NCBI RefSeq assembly: GCF_001641265.1
Contig: NW_020167533.1
Span: forward strand, 1,054,001-1,118,000
Reading direction: 5' to 3'
Origin: Pseudogymnoascus destructans
Lineage: Eukaryota > Ascomycota > Leotiomycetes > Thelebolales > Thelebolaceae
Length of the DNA: 64,000 nucleotides
This document shows, piece by piece, positions 10,975 through 24,128 of the stretch. How positions within the stretch are numbered: position 1 is the first letter of the stretch; the number at the start of each line of letters is the position of its first letter. The notes beneath the pieces are model-generated. The model was not told the origin of the DNA, did not search any database, and saw only the letters and a program-made list of their open reading frames with translations. The translations under genes were made by a program, and so were the position numbers.

Positions 10975-12656
10975 CCTGCAAGCGGGTACAGGTGCTGGTA
11001 GATTTTGAGGGGAGAGATGATGCTGCGCCTGGAGCGAGGGGTTGCGGCCCGGCGAGAAGGGTCCACGATGTCTTTGATGCGCGATATCTTCAGGGGGTTG
11101 ATTTGTAGGTTCGTGTGCGTAGAGAGCCAACTAGCAAATTTACTACTCCATACGACTGCTTATAGCATGAGAGGATGGGGTGCAAATGAACGAGCGTGGT
11201 GTTGTTGGGACGTATACGTATGGGGAGGAGCCTTGGCAGGCCCCGTTGGCAGCGAAACGGAGCCCCAGGTACACTGAAAAGTCACATGACCAGGGAGATT
11301 TGTGCCTTTCCAAAACTCTAGGTCATGTGAGTTACATTGGTGTGATGAATTGGCCACCGTACAAACATTGTCAACCACTAACTTACGCTGCCAAATATCT
11401 CCAGCCTTTTATCATTTCACAGCCTCGTCGTCGCTCATCCATATGCTCATCATACTCATCGTACTCGCACTACCTTATTCTGTAGATTCGAATTGTTATA
11501 AGCTGGCTTTCAGCTCGAGGCTTCTGAGATGGCCATGCAAAACTAGGAAAGCTGAAGATAACAAATCTGGTAGCAGATATTGTTGAATTGTTGAAGCTGT
11601 GAACTCTGTGACACCATTTAATCCAATCCACTGGCATCAACGATGACACCAAAGATGATGGCTGCAGGCTACGCAACCATGACAAAAAGGCGGTCTGAAC
11701 TGCCGTTAACAAGCAGTACACAACAGATTTACAGATTTATATTGCCCCAGAGGCGATCTCTATCGAACGGAGGGTGGTGATTCGGAGGTGGTGGAGTACA
11801 CTCGGAGCTTGCCACATCTAGGTATCAATTTTCTATAGCTCAGAGGTAAGATCCCAGCGGAAAGAGACCAAAGATGCAGGCTACAGCTGAGGAGATTGTT
11901 TAGTCGGATGGGCCTTATCATGGTAAAACATTCACATCTGCAGCTGCGGCATGCATGCATCAAGACAGCTGTGCATAGGGTAACATCTGTGGTCTGGCGG
12001 GAGGCTTCACCGACGTTAAACGCTGTCAGGCAAACAACCAGAAATCGATTGTGGCCTCCTCGAATCGGAGAGGGTTTTTTCCTTGGTTTGGCTTATGCGG
12101 ATGGGATGCCCGTGAGAAACGGCTGGACTCTCATAGTTCGCAAACTTGTTGCATCCATGAAATCCAGCAACTGACTGTCGAATATGGCAAGTGTCCCATT
12201 GGACAATTCAATCGGATCAACACAATATTGGAGCGCATGACGAGCATCAAGACACCACAATATTACCACTGTGCATGACATGACGGCTCCGCGCCTGGCG
12301 TTGGTTGAGACCAGCTAAAATCTCTAGTGCTCTTGTCACCACAATAAAAATGCTGAGACGACTGACCGACCGCCCGACCACCTAAGCCAAGGGTCATCAC
12401 TCGGGCCTGCCTCTCCAAAGGCTTGGACTAGTGACGATCCATTTTTATCACAGCAAGCATGGTCAGTCAGGCTGGCTTTCGTGGGCCGCGTCTCGATATT
12501 GGCCTGGGATTAGCTGATTAAGAGGGTCTTTTGGATCTTCCATCTCCAGCAAATTAAAACAGGTCTTGCGCGCAAAGCCCAGCTATCTCATCTGCATTTC
12601 CTCCAGTGCAGATCACACCATCATCGGTTCATTTCTATGCGGCATGCAAAGTACTA
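10975..12656. other. Intergenic region upstream of CHS7, no gene supported
   Basis: Several short frames up to about 100 codons are open but none has recognisable content. From about 11400 to 12600 the sequence looks like decayed non-coding DNA. It ends at the TA dinucleotide (12655-12656) that flanks the pogo-like element. Confidence 0.55.
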
Positions 12657-13912
12657 ATCGTTGGTTTCCAAAGCACCGCCTAGAGGCGGTTGGCGAAAGC
12701 AAAGTGTGCCATCTCGGCTGATGCTGACGCGTACAGAATGTACGCGTCGACCACCACAACAGATAGGTAAATAATAAATTGAAACTATTTAAAACAAATT
12801 AGGATCTATGTTGTTGTCGGGCAGTGATTCATCTTCACTCGCGCTTGCAATCAAGTCGTAGTTAAGACTTGAAAAATCGACAAAACCGCCTTCTTTAGCC
12901 GCTAGTTGTCGCTACAACTCCATCTCCTCTTCCTCCTCTTCTTCCCGTCTCTCACGTTTAACATCAGGGTTAATGATTACTTAGAGTAGTTCCCTCGGTG
13001 GCTTAGTGTCCGGATTACTCGTTTAGAATCAAGTAATTCCCTTTTCCAAGCCCGTTCTGCTCTCCGTGCATCAATGCTAGCACGGAGCTATAGCTTTGCG
13101 CTTTCTCTCTCTTCTCTCTCTTACTTCTTCTATAACGTGCTCCTTTACTATCTTCTTATGAATCTTCTTTCTTGCTTGTTCAACTGTAACAGCTCCGCCC
13201 TTTTAAATAGACTTTCTACTTCTGATTTTCTGCTGTCTTTGCTCCGTCGTTATAGCAGTGATCTACGTAAGCTCTAAGTGAACTAATGTACTTTCTGTTA
13301 ACTGTATTTAAATCTCTATACAAGAGGAGGTCCATCTATGACGAGACGGTAAGCTAAGGATCTCCTCAAATCTCCAACTCCAATTTGAAAGATCTTAGCT
13401 TGCTTGAATTGCTTGCTTCGGTGCTTCTAGAAGCTCTGGTTTTGCGTATATAGCTACCTTCTTCTCTATGTTCTCATAGTCTAGTAGCTAAATACTAGAG
13501 ACTCTAAACGCTTTCATACAGTTTCCCTTTGTAAATGTTTGTGTTTGGATTGTTAACAAGTCTCGGAAGAATGAAATAACATTATAGTTAGTGTCGAAAT
13601 TCCGAATTGCTTGCTAAATTACACGACGGTGCTAATGCTTAGTTATACTACAGAGACTGTAATATATGCGCAAGGTGAGAAGGAAATACATATAAGTGTA
13701 TGTTGTTTTGATTTGCGAGTATTATGAATTCCGGAACTTTATAGGAAATATAAGAGTCCATTATAAGTAACTTTGCCTTTGTAGATGGTGTAGAGTGTTA
13801 AATAAAATGCTCTGTTGCGTCGACCACCACAACTGTACGCGTCGGCATCAGCCAAGATGGCACACTTTGCTTTCGCCAACCGCCTCCAGGCGGTGCTTTG
13901 GAAACCAACGAT
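12657..13912 (-). mobile_element. Decayed, internally deleted pogo/Fot1-like DNA transposon
   Basis: Inverted termini are visible. The left end begins ATCGTTGGTTTCCAAAGC after TA (12655-12656), and its reverse complement ends at 13912. The repeats match for about 80 bp, including a palindromic ACCGCCT..AGGCGGT core. The interior from about 12790 to 13800 aligns by eye, base for base over long stretches, with the 3' two-thirds of the intact transposase gene at 43094-44983. It has many substitutions and frame-breaking changes, so no frame is left. The transposase 5' part is missing: sequence equivalent to about 44150 joins straight to the right terminal repeat. It is therefore a non-autonomous deletion derivative. 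The right flank reads TT rather than TA, so one target-site base has mutated or the boundary is off by a base. Confidence 0.88.
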
Positions 13913-15957
13913 TTACGTGATGAATCGGAGTCTCAGCCTTTTCGCAACCCGTATCAAATGCTGTCCCATATCGGCAATATCGGGGAGGCAACGAGGCGAG
14001 TCGCCAAAGTACCCGCCGTGGAACAGGAATAGGGTCGTGCCCAATAGCAAACACCCAGCCTTGCACCGGTTAACCAATACGAGGGAAATGCTTGGATTGG
14101 AGACTGAATACGGCACCGTCACCGTCACTATTCGATGGATCTAGTAGCTGACCATGGTGCATGCGGCTGTGGAATGTGGGATGGTGGAGTGAGTGACCCT
14201 ACCCTCAAAAGACTAGAGGAGGTTTTCGGCTTTCGGGGATGCAATGGTGGCACATAATTTGCTTGTCCAGAGTTACGTTTGGCGCTGTCCCATCCCACAA
14301 ACGCCAACAGGAAGCCCGCACAAAAGGATTAGAAGGGCGAATCATTCTCTTAGGTCTCGACGCCACGTTATTTAGTTTGTGTCGAGAATGCTCACCTTTT
14401 ACCGCATTCGCATTACACTAGAGCGAAAGCTATGGACCGTCAATAAGTTAGCGTACTTGCATCCTGTGCGTGTCTCGCTCTTGTACGTGGCGGCATCGAT
14501 GCTCCTGGCTGCTCCGTACCACCGTCGCAGCATTGGTAATTCGTTGGAGATCGGGCTCGATTGGTTATGGCATCGTTTCGCGGGTGTCCATCGACAGCCG
14601 CTGAAGCCGTATACTCATTGAACGAACTCACCTTGAAAATGGCCGAAGTGACAGCCTTTGAACGTGCCCCTGTCTCTTCATACGTGGAGGCAGGATCTTG
14701 TTGGGGCAGTTGGTATCGCCGGAAGCAAACGAGACGCGCATCAATAAATGGCTCTGGTGAATCGTGACTTGTTCACAGACTGGGGGTTCATGTGCAATGT
14801 TCCGGGAGCAGGCCGTCACCAACTCCAGACACCCTTGGAGTTCTCCGATACCAAGGGAGATGATTGCCTGGTGACAAGTGCATGGGGGACATTATGTTGC
14901 GCGGTTCACCTTTGTCCCGGTCTTAGGCGTCCTCCTTTTTTTCCCCCCAAGGCTCTCGACCCTCGGCCCCATCGCCATTGGAGGCCGTCCAGTGAGAATG
15001 TGTATTTGGTGGATTACGCATTTTACATTTTCAAGAGCCATCGCACAGGATGGCTAAGGGGGCGGCCAAGGCCACCAAAACCAACACACAGCCACGCTAA
15101 TTTACTCCTTCACAGCACAATGGAACCACTGTTTCGACGATGACTGCGCTAGGAAGGCAACCACGCTACTCAGGCTACGACGAGCAAATGCTACGACAAT
15201 TACTCCGTAGACCACTTTAGTTGCTTCGGCAGGATCAAAACATTTCGGAGGTTGCTGATTCAGACCAATGTACCCTGGGTTGCGGGCCAAATTTTTGCGG
15301 AACCTCGTTCTTCTGTGGAGTATATTATTGGAGCAACATGGAGCACACCAGGTCTGGTATGCGTACTCCGTACTCCGTGCAGCTGGTCATTCCGTGTTCC
15401 GCGCCCCCATCTCCAACTTTTTTTTTTTGGTGTGCGCGTTTGCAATTTGCCCACAACCGCCATCACGCTGTCCTTGGTAAGTGCGGCAAGTGCGGCAAGT
15501 GCGCCCAGCCCCACCCAAACCACTCCGAAACTACCTAGTCGTGCAACCCATAACTTAGAGCGCTGACCTGAAGGGAAAAGCTCCAGCGGCACCAAGCACT
15601 AATTAGTGAGTTAGTGAGTTAGTGAGTTAGTGAGTGCTGTACCGTGCGGTCTGGTACAAAAAACAGAGACGGAGTGTACTGGTTGGTGTACTACGAGTAC
15701 TCCTTCTCCTTCTCCTTCCCCGCCACTGGCATGTACCACCAACTGATCTTTGGAGGGACTGACCTTTGAGGGGGGCAAGGAAAAAACCGCGCCTTCCGTG
15801 CACTAGAGACCATCACTTTCCGGTTCTCCCATGTCTCTAGAAACCCCCCCCTTTCAATCACCGTGGTTCACTTTGGAGCCTTGATATGTCATGGTGTCGC
15901 AGACACTCAAATGTCGGCCGGGACGTTATTGCATAATGATCTCACTCACATGCCTGC

Positions 15958-16026
15958 TGCCTTGCCTCGCCTTGCCTCGCCTTGCCTCGCCTTGCCTCGC
16001 CTTGCCTTGCCTTGCCTTGCCTTGCC
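15958..16026. repeat. CTTGCCTCGC / CTTGC tandem repeat
   Basis: Alternating CTTGC and CTCGC pentamers run without interruption, first as 10-bp units and then as pure CTTGC. This is seen directly and is a microsatellite-like tract. Confidence 0.9.
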
Positions 16027-17342
16027 ACTTCACTCGATCCGCCGTGCCAGAGTCAGGTTGAGTCGGGATGAGTATGTATATGTATGATCATCTTATGTAC
16101 GTACGTACGCACGCAGCCTTTCCAGCCGCAGCCAAGACTAGCCAGCCACCAAACCCGATTGTGACGAGAAAGGATGCGTCTCGCCCGCCGAGAAACATAT
16201 GGAGTCGCGTAATGATGTTGTCTGGGCTAAAAAAAAGCATGGAGCCATATACAGCTGAGCATGGCTCTGTATGGCTTGGGACGGAGGAGAATGCAGGGGG
16301 ATTCCATTGCACGCGGGGTTTGTTATTGACGACTCCATGCCTGGTCTTGAAAGCGCAAGAGGTCAGCCTCCACTTTCCTCGTTGCCATGACCGATACGAT
16401 GCCCCCATGCACGAAAGGACGGAGAGCACGGAACGTGTGGACATAGTATCCAAGCCGACGCTAGGGGGTCAGGCTCTCGCACGAATGCAAGAATGTCCCA
16501 TACAGTGAAGGGATTTCTGAGAGGCGATGGAACCCTGGGAATTAATGACAGAAAAAAGAGAACAATTAGCCCCCCATTCGTGACCAGGAATAGAGAGCAA
16601 TTGGCTGTATGTATTGGCTGTATCGGCTTGTCTTTGGTGGGTGTGGTTTGACTCTCTACTTCGGACCAAGGACCAACCAACTTCCCTCACCACCACCACC
16701 ACCACCACCAGCCCACCAGCCACTACCAGGCTATCCCTTGTTCAGACTCTCATACCACCAGTGACCAGACACTGACCAGCGGAGAACGGAGAGAATGGAC
16801 CAACCCCGTACCCCCTCCAGCGAACGACTCCACCGGCCGGCCGCGGTGCATCACAGGATTACCACCATCATCACTCTTGCAAAGGCTGGAAAGGATGGAT
16901 CTGGTATGGAGATGATGGCGATGTTACGATGTTACGCGTACTCTTCTACCCAGTAGTGGTACAGGACCAGTTTAGAGCAGGCACCGCCCCATGCCACTCG
17001 GTGTCTCCATACTCTTCAGTACCCTGTACATTTTGCATTTTGTCCTTTTTGTCACTGGGGGATACAGGAGGAGACAGGAGACGAGAAGACAGTTGCTAAT
17101 TGCAGGTCAGTACTACAGCGTTTGCATCTCCATAAGCAATACATTTCCTTTATGGTATTTATAGTAATTTATACGGTATTATTATCATTTTTGGAGCTGG
17201 ATTCCGACAACATTCTGGGTGCTGGCGCATCCATCGTATCTATCCATTATTATCACTTCCGCCGCATCCAGCTCAATCAAACCCGGCCGTCTTTATACCT
17301 TCCTCTTCACGGCATCTACGTATATAGAATAAATACATAACA

Positions 17343-17431
17343 TAGAGAGAATTCATAGCATTCATAGAATTCATAGCATTCATAGCATTCATAGCATTCA
17401 TAGAATTCATAGAATACATAGCATACATAGC
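17343..17431. repeat. ATTCATAGA/ATTCATAGC tandem repeat
   Basis: About nine imperfect 10-bp copies of a CATAGAATT / CATAGCATT unit lie in AT-rich DNA. Simple repeat, no further role visible. Confidence 0.88.
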
Positions 17432-18183
17432 TCCATGTTCCTTTTTGGGATTTAAAATCCCACGTCTTTCAGCTACTCTAACTCTTACAATTAAATTGTA
17501 TGTACCCTTGTACTTATAGCCACTTACTTCTGGTTACCACTGTTCCTCAACGCACCTGTCGGCTTCGTACTATTCTATAGCTTACTGGCTGACTGAGCAA
17601 TTAGTTACTAGGTTTACTGGGTTGCTGGTTACTGGGTTATTGAGAAAGAGAGAGTACGGTCTGTACTTTCTTAAAAAGGTCCTCCCCCAGTAACCGAACT
17701 GTTTGGGACCTCAACTCATATGTTCACTTATCCATCCACTCTACCTCCAAACAGACAAACCACCCCCCAACCAACAACACCAACTTCAACGCCCCCCCCC
17801 CCACCTCAAACCTCATTCTCCACCTACAATATTAAATCTGGTTTCCTTATATTATCGTCTGTCCTTCTCGAATAGCCTACTTACTTCGACCAATTCCACC
17901 GCCCATTAACAACCAGATCTCACTTCCCACCCCCCCCCGCGACTACTCTCACTACTCTCACTACTCTCACTACTCTCACTACTCTCACAAGTAACAACCT
18001 CTTCACACCAGCATATGGCCTCTTCACCAGCTTGAGTCTGCATCAGATGGGACTTCCCGCCAGGATCTATTGCCGTTAAATCATATGGGGCTGGCTACCT
18101 GCGATCTATCATTCAATCAGCAAAAGCTTCGACCAGCTCTCCCTCTGGGTTAGAACGCTTCGCCAGGCAAACGAACAGTCTCC

Positions 18184-20247
18184 ATGCATCAAGCTTCAGC
18201 ATCCTCGACTGGCCTCGATTTCCTTCCGCCGTCACGAAACCTCTACAACTCACACTACCCCTCAACATACACTCAGACTGGCTGGCCACGATCTCTGCTC
18301 CCTCCCACAAACGCCCCCGTCCATCGCTACGCTACACCCGACTCAAGCTGTCGATCAACTGGCTTAGGTCCGTCTGTTGCAGACCGTGAACGTTGGCTAC
18401 AGTACGCATCAAACATACCAGCCATCTCGACACGCGGCAGGCTGCCCACCCCGCCTGCCGACGACATGAGTGTGCACCAGCCGCAGCAGAGCACTACCAA
18501 CGGGGTTCGACAGGGCATTAACTTCCCTTCGATAGCATCATACCAGACATCAGCGTCCGCACTGGCCTACCCATACAACTCCGCATCTCGTGCGGCGGAA
18601 ACACTCGGGCTGGGAAGCACGGCCAACAGCTCGGCGTCTCAACTGTATGATGACCGGCCACATAATGGAGCCACAAATGGGATCGAGGAGAGAGTAAAGG
18701 AGGTTGTTCCTCGCAAGGAATCGATCCACTTGAGTGTGCAGGCAACTCCACCTGTGAATGGAAGTAGTATTGGAGAGCTGGCAGCACAGGTATGGAACTA
18801 CCACCACTGCGGAAAATATACGGACTAATAGCGTTATAGCTAACCTGCCTTTTCTGGTTTGAGACCACCGAGACTCTTCGAAAGGCTGAGAACTGGACGC
18901 CAAGCTCTTCTCCAGTCGAAAGGATAGCTCCTGATGCCATACCCACAGCGACATTCAGAAAATGGGTCCTCACGATATTATCGACTACACAGGTTACACC
19001 GAATGTCATCCTCCTGGCGCTCATGTTCATCTATCGTCTGAAGACGCTCAACCCAACCGTGAAAGGCAAGGCAGGCAGCGAATACAGGCTCCTGACCGTG
19101 GCGTTGATGCTGGGGAATAAATGTAAGTTCACACAGCTCGCCAGAAAGTAGATGAACTAACAGTCTACCAGTCCTCGACGACAACACCTATACGAACAAG
19201 ACGTGGGCTGAGGTGTCTGGGATCTCGGTGGTTGAGATCCATGTGATGGAGGTCGAGTTTCTCGGCAGCATGCGATACAGCCTGCTGGCCTCCAAGGAAC
19301 AATGGGCGGAGTGGCAGATAAAGCTGGGCAGGTTTGGGGACTACTTTGAACGGGCGTCAAAGCTGCCACTGCCACTGCCGTCGCCGGTCAGCAATACGTT
19401 CCCATCGTCCAAGCTACCCTCGCCAATACGAGTACAATCGCATTCTCCCATTTCATCTACACACCTATCTAACTCGTCGTTTGAGTTAAACCAGCAATGG
19501 CCTTCTCAATACACCTTATCACAACCGCTTCCCCAACCACCACAGGCCACGAAGAAGCGGCCCTTTGAGGACTTGTGGGTTGAGCCCCCATCGAAGAGGC
19601 CTGCAACCATTTCTGCCGCCCATATTCCTGCCGTCATGGTCCCGAATTCACAGCTCGCTGTCCCACGTCAGCAGGCACCAAGGCTGCCAGTGCCGCAGTT
19701 GTCGATTTCGACAAGCACTGGTGCCGGTTACCCAACATTCGCACAAACGCTTCCTCCTTTGCCTCCGCTGAATGGACGTACCATGTCGCAAGCCTTTCCT
19801 GCGACTCCAAGCTGGGCTCCTACCCCTCAGATAAATGTCCCTTCTTCGGGCATGCCGCCACAGGCTCAGCAGGCCTACAGCCTGCCTGGCTCAAACCATG
19901 GCACTCCCTCAAGGCGACACAGCCCTCGGTCGATCGGTGTGCATTCGATGAACTCGTCGCCCATCTCTGGCATCTTCCCCACCGCTGTACTCGACCTCAA
20001 CTCCCCTTCGATCTTCCTCCAGCAGCGAAACTCGCCATACAAGCCGATTCGACTTCCGAATACCCTTCTCTACCCACCACCCCAGTCCAGTTATCAGCAT
20101 TTCCAGGCAGGCATCGATCAGATGCACTACCAGCCTCTAGGCAAGCGAAATGACTACCGTTCGGGGGTGGTGCCGGAATACGTTGCTAATCCGATTTACC
20201 AACACTACCCTTCACTTCCTCAGCCGACCTTCCATCCGTTGGCCTAA
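18184..20247 (+). CDS. Clg1/Pho80-type cyclin
   Basis: Three exons, 18184..18789, 18840..19122 and 19172..20247, give 654 aa. The introns are 50 and 49 nt with closing phases. The first 200 residues are a Ser/Pro/Tyr-rich disordered region. The cyclin box covers about residues 203-335. Its segments are LTCLFWFE, the helix FRKWVLTILSTTQVTPNVILLALMFI (given here only as a landmark at the start of exon 2), then RLLTVALMLGNKFLDDN and the TNKTWAEVSGI segment typical of PHO80-like cyclins. The long C-terminal tail is Pro/Ser/Gln-rich. Cyclins of this group bind Pho85-type CDKs. The architecture with long tails around one cyclin box resembles yeast Clg1 and S. pombe Mug80. The family is clear. The partner kinase and process are inferred. 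Confidence 0.9.
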
Positions 20248-21209
20248 TTCATTCTCTCTGTGCTGAACTCGCCCAAGCGAGTCAGCCAAATTGGTTTTCG
20301 ATGGAAACAAAAGTCGGATAGAATACAAACCTTTCATTATAGGATTATAATACACTACAGACCTGGCGGCACGTAAGAGTCTGCTCGTCCAGTGCAACAG
20401 CACAGACAGCTGCGACAAGCAAGCTTTGTGCATCTTTCAGCATGGCCCGGTGATAGCATTGCGTCGGAGTTCTTTTTTTACCTGTTTTTTACTTGGGTGG
20501 GCGGGAAGTAAGGCGTGCAGAGCATTGCAATACGGTTTCTGCTCTGGAGATAGGCGGATAGAACGCCGAGTCGCTGGAGGCGGCGTCTATACACAGCTGT
20601 GATGAGGGATGGATGTGGATAGGCTGATGAGCTGGGCATTGTGACCTGGTGTTGGGCGGAAATACCTGACACTGCGATGGATTCGGCCGCATGAGGCCAT
20701 CATAGATATAGACTGTAGTGCAGGTGGAATATAGGTGCCCCAACGGCTGCCACCGCAAACCTTGGATGTGAACGTGAGATCTGTGAATTGCGTGAAAAAT
20801 TGCGTGAAAAATTGCTGCTTCGCCATTATAATCGCAGCTCGGAACGACGCGAATTTATCCTTGGCAAAAATATTTTAGATGGCGAATATAAAATATTAAT
20901 TATTTGTAATATGATCATTTCACAATATTCTTGAACTTGTAAATTGGTCTAAAGATCTTTTTAGACATTTAGTTGAGGATCAAAGATTGGCGATGGACTC
21001 GAATCATCCCAGCTCTTCGCTCGCGCTCGAGAGTTTCTAGATAGAACGTCCCTATCAATGTACAAAATACAAAAATCCACCTTTTAGCCAGTGCCCATGC
21101 TGATTTAACTCCAGAAGCCTCTGAAACGCTCAGATAGATCGCGCTCATGAAACGTCATAAATGCCCTTCCGGCATGCAGTATCAATACAAATTCAACAAC
21201 CTACTATTT
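20248..21209. other. Intergenic region between convergent genes
   Basis: 3'-UTR-like sequence of the cyclin gene, then AT-rich DNA at about 20860-20960. A short direct duplication, GCGTGAAAAATT, occurs at 20788-20812. No gene or RNA was recognised. Confidence 0.55.
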
Positions 21210-22857
21210 TCAGTCCACACTATCTCCATCCTCCCCGTCTCCCTCTGGCTTCTGTGCCTGGCCAAGACCCATCTTCATCCCTCCGAATATCCGCTGCGCG
21301 CCGAAACCACTAAAGTGCTGTACTAGGCCTGGCCGCGGCGTCTCTATTTCATCGCTACTCGTATCATAATCATCGTCGTCGTCTTCTTTGCCAATTCTGT
21401 TCCGACTCAGATTCTCCATCCGCATATTATGCCCATCATTGGGCCCCTCGAGATAACTACCCGGGTCTCTGCCCAACACACTGTCGGCTTTGGTAGGGCT
21501 GCGCTGCCCCGAAGACATTGTCGGAGACGGCGCGTTGAGATAGTGCCTCGTGATCTGCACGGGCTCTGGTTCCCCCTCCCAACCACCACTCGCCGTCCCC
21601 CACCCGGCATTCCGTTCCCGCTCTAACTGTTCGTCACGCTCTTTGCGGATGTATTCTCGCATCGCAATCCACTTTGGAGATGGTTCCCAGCTCCAGCCAT
21701 CACCAATGCTGTTGCAGATTGGTAGGAACCAGAGCAATTTCCTTGGCCCGAACAAAACATACAAGTTGCGCCGCCAGCCGAGGTCAAAGGCATTGGGGAG
21801 CTTTTCTGAGTCTTGCTCATCGAGGTATTCTTGATACCTATCTCCAGCCCGCTGACGCTCGAGGTCCTCATATGTCCTATACCGGGGTTCCGCAGGAGGC
21901 GTGGCGCCCCCTTCAGGCCGAGTCACGCCCGGTAGAGCGTTGGTGTATATATCGCGCAGCTGTTGTCCGTAGATTGGCGGCTCATGGGAGCGGTGTTGTG
22001 CAATGTGTTGGTGCTGCATCGCGCGCCGAACGGGCGACAGATACCTGGTCTTTTCAAGGCACTCAATGGTGGTTTGCCCACGACTCGCGAGCATGATGTG
22101 CCAGCCAGTGAAGAATGCAAGAACAAGCCCAATCATTCCTGAAATAACAGCAAGCATCATGTAATTTATGGGAGTTAAGTTATCCTCGTACTGTCCATCA
22201 CGCAATATCTCTGTCCACACCCAGGTTGCGCTCACTCCAAAGCAGACGAAGCAGAAGATTGTCGTGTAGGAGAGGAAAAGTAGGAACGCCTTGTAGTTCC
22301 TTAGCCCAACGCAAGCTGCGAGCCAGGGGCAGTGGTGGTCCATCTTGAGTACGCAGCGGTTGCAAGTCGAGCAGTGATGGGCGCGGTCGGGCTTCCGTGC
22401 CTGACACTTCTTACAGAAGCGAAGCTCACCCGTTGATTTGACGGTGAAGGAGGTGGCAGCAGGGGCTGCTTGGGTGGGAAGTGAGGAATAGCCATTATGG
22501 AGGTCGGTAGTCGATCCCGGAGAAGTGAAGACGGCGGTGGTATAGGACCAGTTGAGAAGGATGTAGAGGGCGATACCGAGAAATGAGGTTCCCGACCCTG
22601 TCGAGCGTCAGCAATTAAACCCTTTGTTGTTGAGAGGGTCCCAAGAACCAACCTATCCAGGCACTCTGGGAGGGATTGAAACCTATCGTGGCCTCAACCC
22701 ATACTGCCCAAGTGGTAATGCTGTAGACAAAGGCCAAGGGAAAGTAGGTGAAGGTCAAGCAGCAATACCGCTCGCACTTCCGGATCATTTTGCGAACGCC
22801 CGCCATGTTTAAGAGAGATAGTGGGCTCGTGGGTGGTGCTGAGGTTTCGTCCATCAC
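21210..22857 (-). CDS. PFA3: DHHC palmitoyltransferase, PFA3-like
   Basis: Two exons, complement(22653..22857) and complement(21210..22597), give 530 aa. The 55-nt intron (GTTGGT...CAG) closes in phase. Two membrane segments lie near residues 33-55 and 70-90. The DHHC cysteine-rich domain follows: CKKCQARKPDRAHHC, then CNRCVLKMDHHCPWLAACVG, with the catalytic Cys in DHHC. Then come LLFLSYTTIFCFVCFG and a fourth segment ending in FFTGWHIMLAS. TTIECLEK matches the TTxE motif of the family. The C-terminal 280 residues are hydrophilic and acidic. The enzyme S-acylates proteins. Yeast Pfa3 acts at the vacuole on Vac8. The general assignment is secure. PFA3 rather than PFA4/5 is my best match from the domain order and the long tail. 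Confidence 0.9.
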
Positions 22858-24128
22858 ATCTTGTTACCACAAGCACTACCGCATGGCATAATGAGGATAT
22901 TTGAACGAGGGCTTGTTGATTGGGCGTGGAGTTGAGGCGGCAGCCACGACGTATGGTAAGCCTCAGGAGGCGCAGCCTTACCCTGACTGACTGACCTCGG
23001 TGGATCGTTCTTCCCGAACCCCCGACGCCCACTGGTGACGAGGCTACCATATCACGATTACGATTACAACGACGACGGCGACGATGATGATGATAGACAA
23101 TGATAAACGGCTCTTTGCCCTACAATCCGAGAATCGCGGGCTTTCCCACGTTGGTGATTGACGAGAAAACGTCTTTCCACCCGTCCGATTGATTACAGGG
23201 CCTCTTGTTGATGTGGACTAAGCCTGCCTTTGAACACCAGACTAAGTAGTTCCAACTTTGAGCCTCCTCCCAATGTCTTATCGACGTTGAAATCCCGTCA
23301 TGAGCTTTCGTGTAGTAGCAGCGGGATATACCAGTGTTATACCAGTGTTAGTTCACACGCATCTTGCCCCATGTCATGTCTTTGGAAAGCTATTCTATCA
23401 GAAGGTGTAGAACTCCACTGCTTTGCCCAGCCTTCATTCTCTCTGTGTTAACAGTTACGTGAACTATATATTAGTTCACGTAACTGTTAACACTCTGAAC
23501 TTCTTCCATGCTCTGAACTTCTTTTAACACACGACCTATCGTAAACGGCTCTGACACTTTGGCGCTGCGGTTGATGTACTGTATAACAAATGAATTTAAG
23601 GTGCAACGAGCGCTGCTCCTTGGGCGCCGACTGATATCGAGCAACGCCTGTGGCAAGCCTGAGGCAAGAGAGACATGGAAGCTTGACACCGAATTCATTC
23701 AGGCTTACGACAATTTCTTTGTCCTGGTTGGCCTATTATCCCATGTGAACTTGTGCCATAAACAGGCGAATGTCACGTCGTCGCGCTTAGTTGCAACCTG
23801 TTTGACCTCAGTTACTCCAAGCATCTTCCTTATCAAAACACATCACCTACAATCTGTTTTTATCGTCACCTTCTTCACCTTCTTCACCTTCTTCACCTTC
23901 TTCATCTTCTACACCTTCTACGCTGCTTCAAATTCCCAATCTACCTTTCTTTCTCTTCACATATTCCTTTCTACGTTGTCACGATATTGGCCTTCTGCAC
24001 CCGCACTCAACCTCTATATATCATCACAACTACCCCAACCGTCTTCCTTGTCACAATATTCTGCACCATACTCACCCTCTACACCACCACAACTGCCCCG
24101 ATCATCTTCTTCTCAATATTCTACTGCT
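22858..24128. other. Intergenic region with a perfect 22-bp inverted repeat and a TTCTTCACC microsatellite
   Basis: This stretch separates two divergently transcribed genes. It holds a perfect inverted repeat (23445-23493) and, at about 23871-23925, a 9-bp CTTCTTCAC repeat. A frame on the plus strand (23559-24326) that runs into the zinc-finger gene is open by composition. Only its part from 24129 looks like genuine protein. Confidence 0.6.
23445..23493. repeat. Perfect inverted repeat, 22-bp arms, 5-nt spacer
   Basis: The left arm starts GTGTTAACAGTTACGTGAAC and ends CTA. The spacer is TATAT. The right arm is its exact reverse complement. It could extrude a strong hairpin. It has no coding capacity. 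A MITE footprint or a recombination scar is possible. Confidence 0.95.

Larger units (their letters stand above)
13913..18183. other. Long non-genic region rich in simple repeats
   Basis: No gene is supported. Visible repeats are GAGTTAGT units at 15605-15640, a CTTGCCTCGC / CTTGC array at 15958-16026, CCA triplets at 16690-16712, ATTCATAGA/C units at 17348-17431 and ACTACTCTC units at about 17941-17988. C-homopolymers occur near 17790 and 17930. The last 300 bp before 18184 probably hold the promoter and 5' UTR of the cyclin gene. Short frames here (for example 14748-15143 and 16068-16508) lack domains. Confidence 0.6.

Noticed and set aside
10975..11130. N-terminal extension of CHS7 up to 11130
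   Set aside because: The extension lacks membrane or family character, while MGFGDFD is the conserved family start at 10974.
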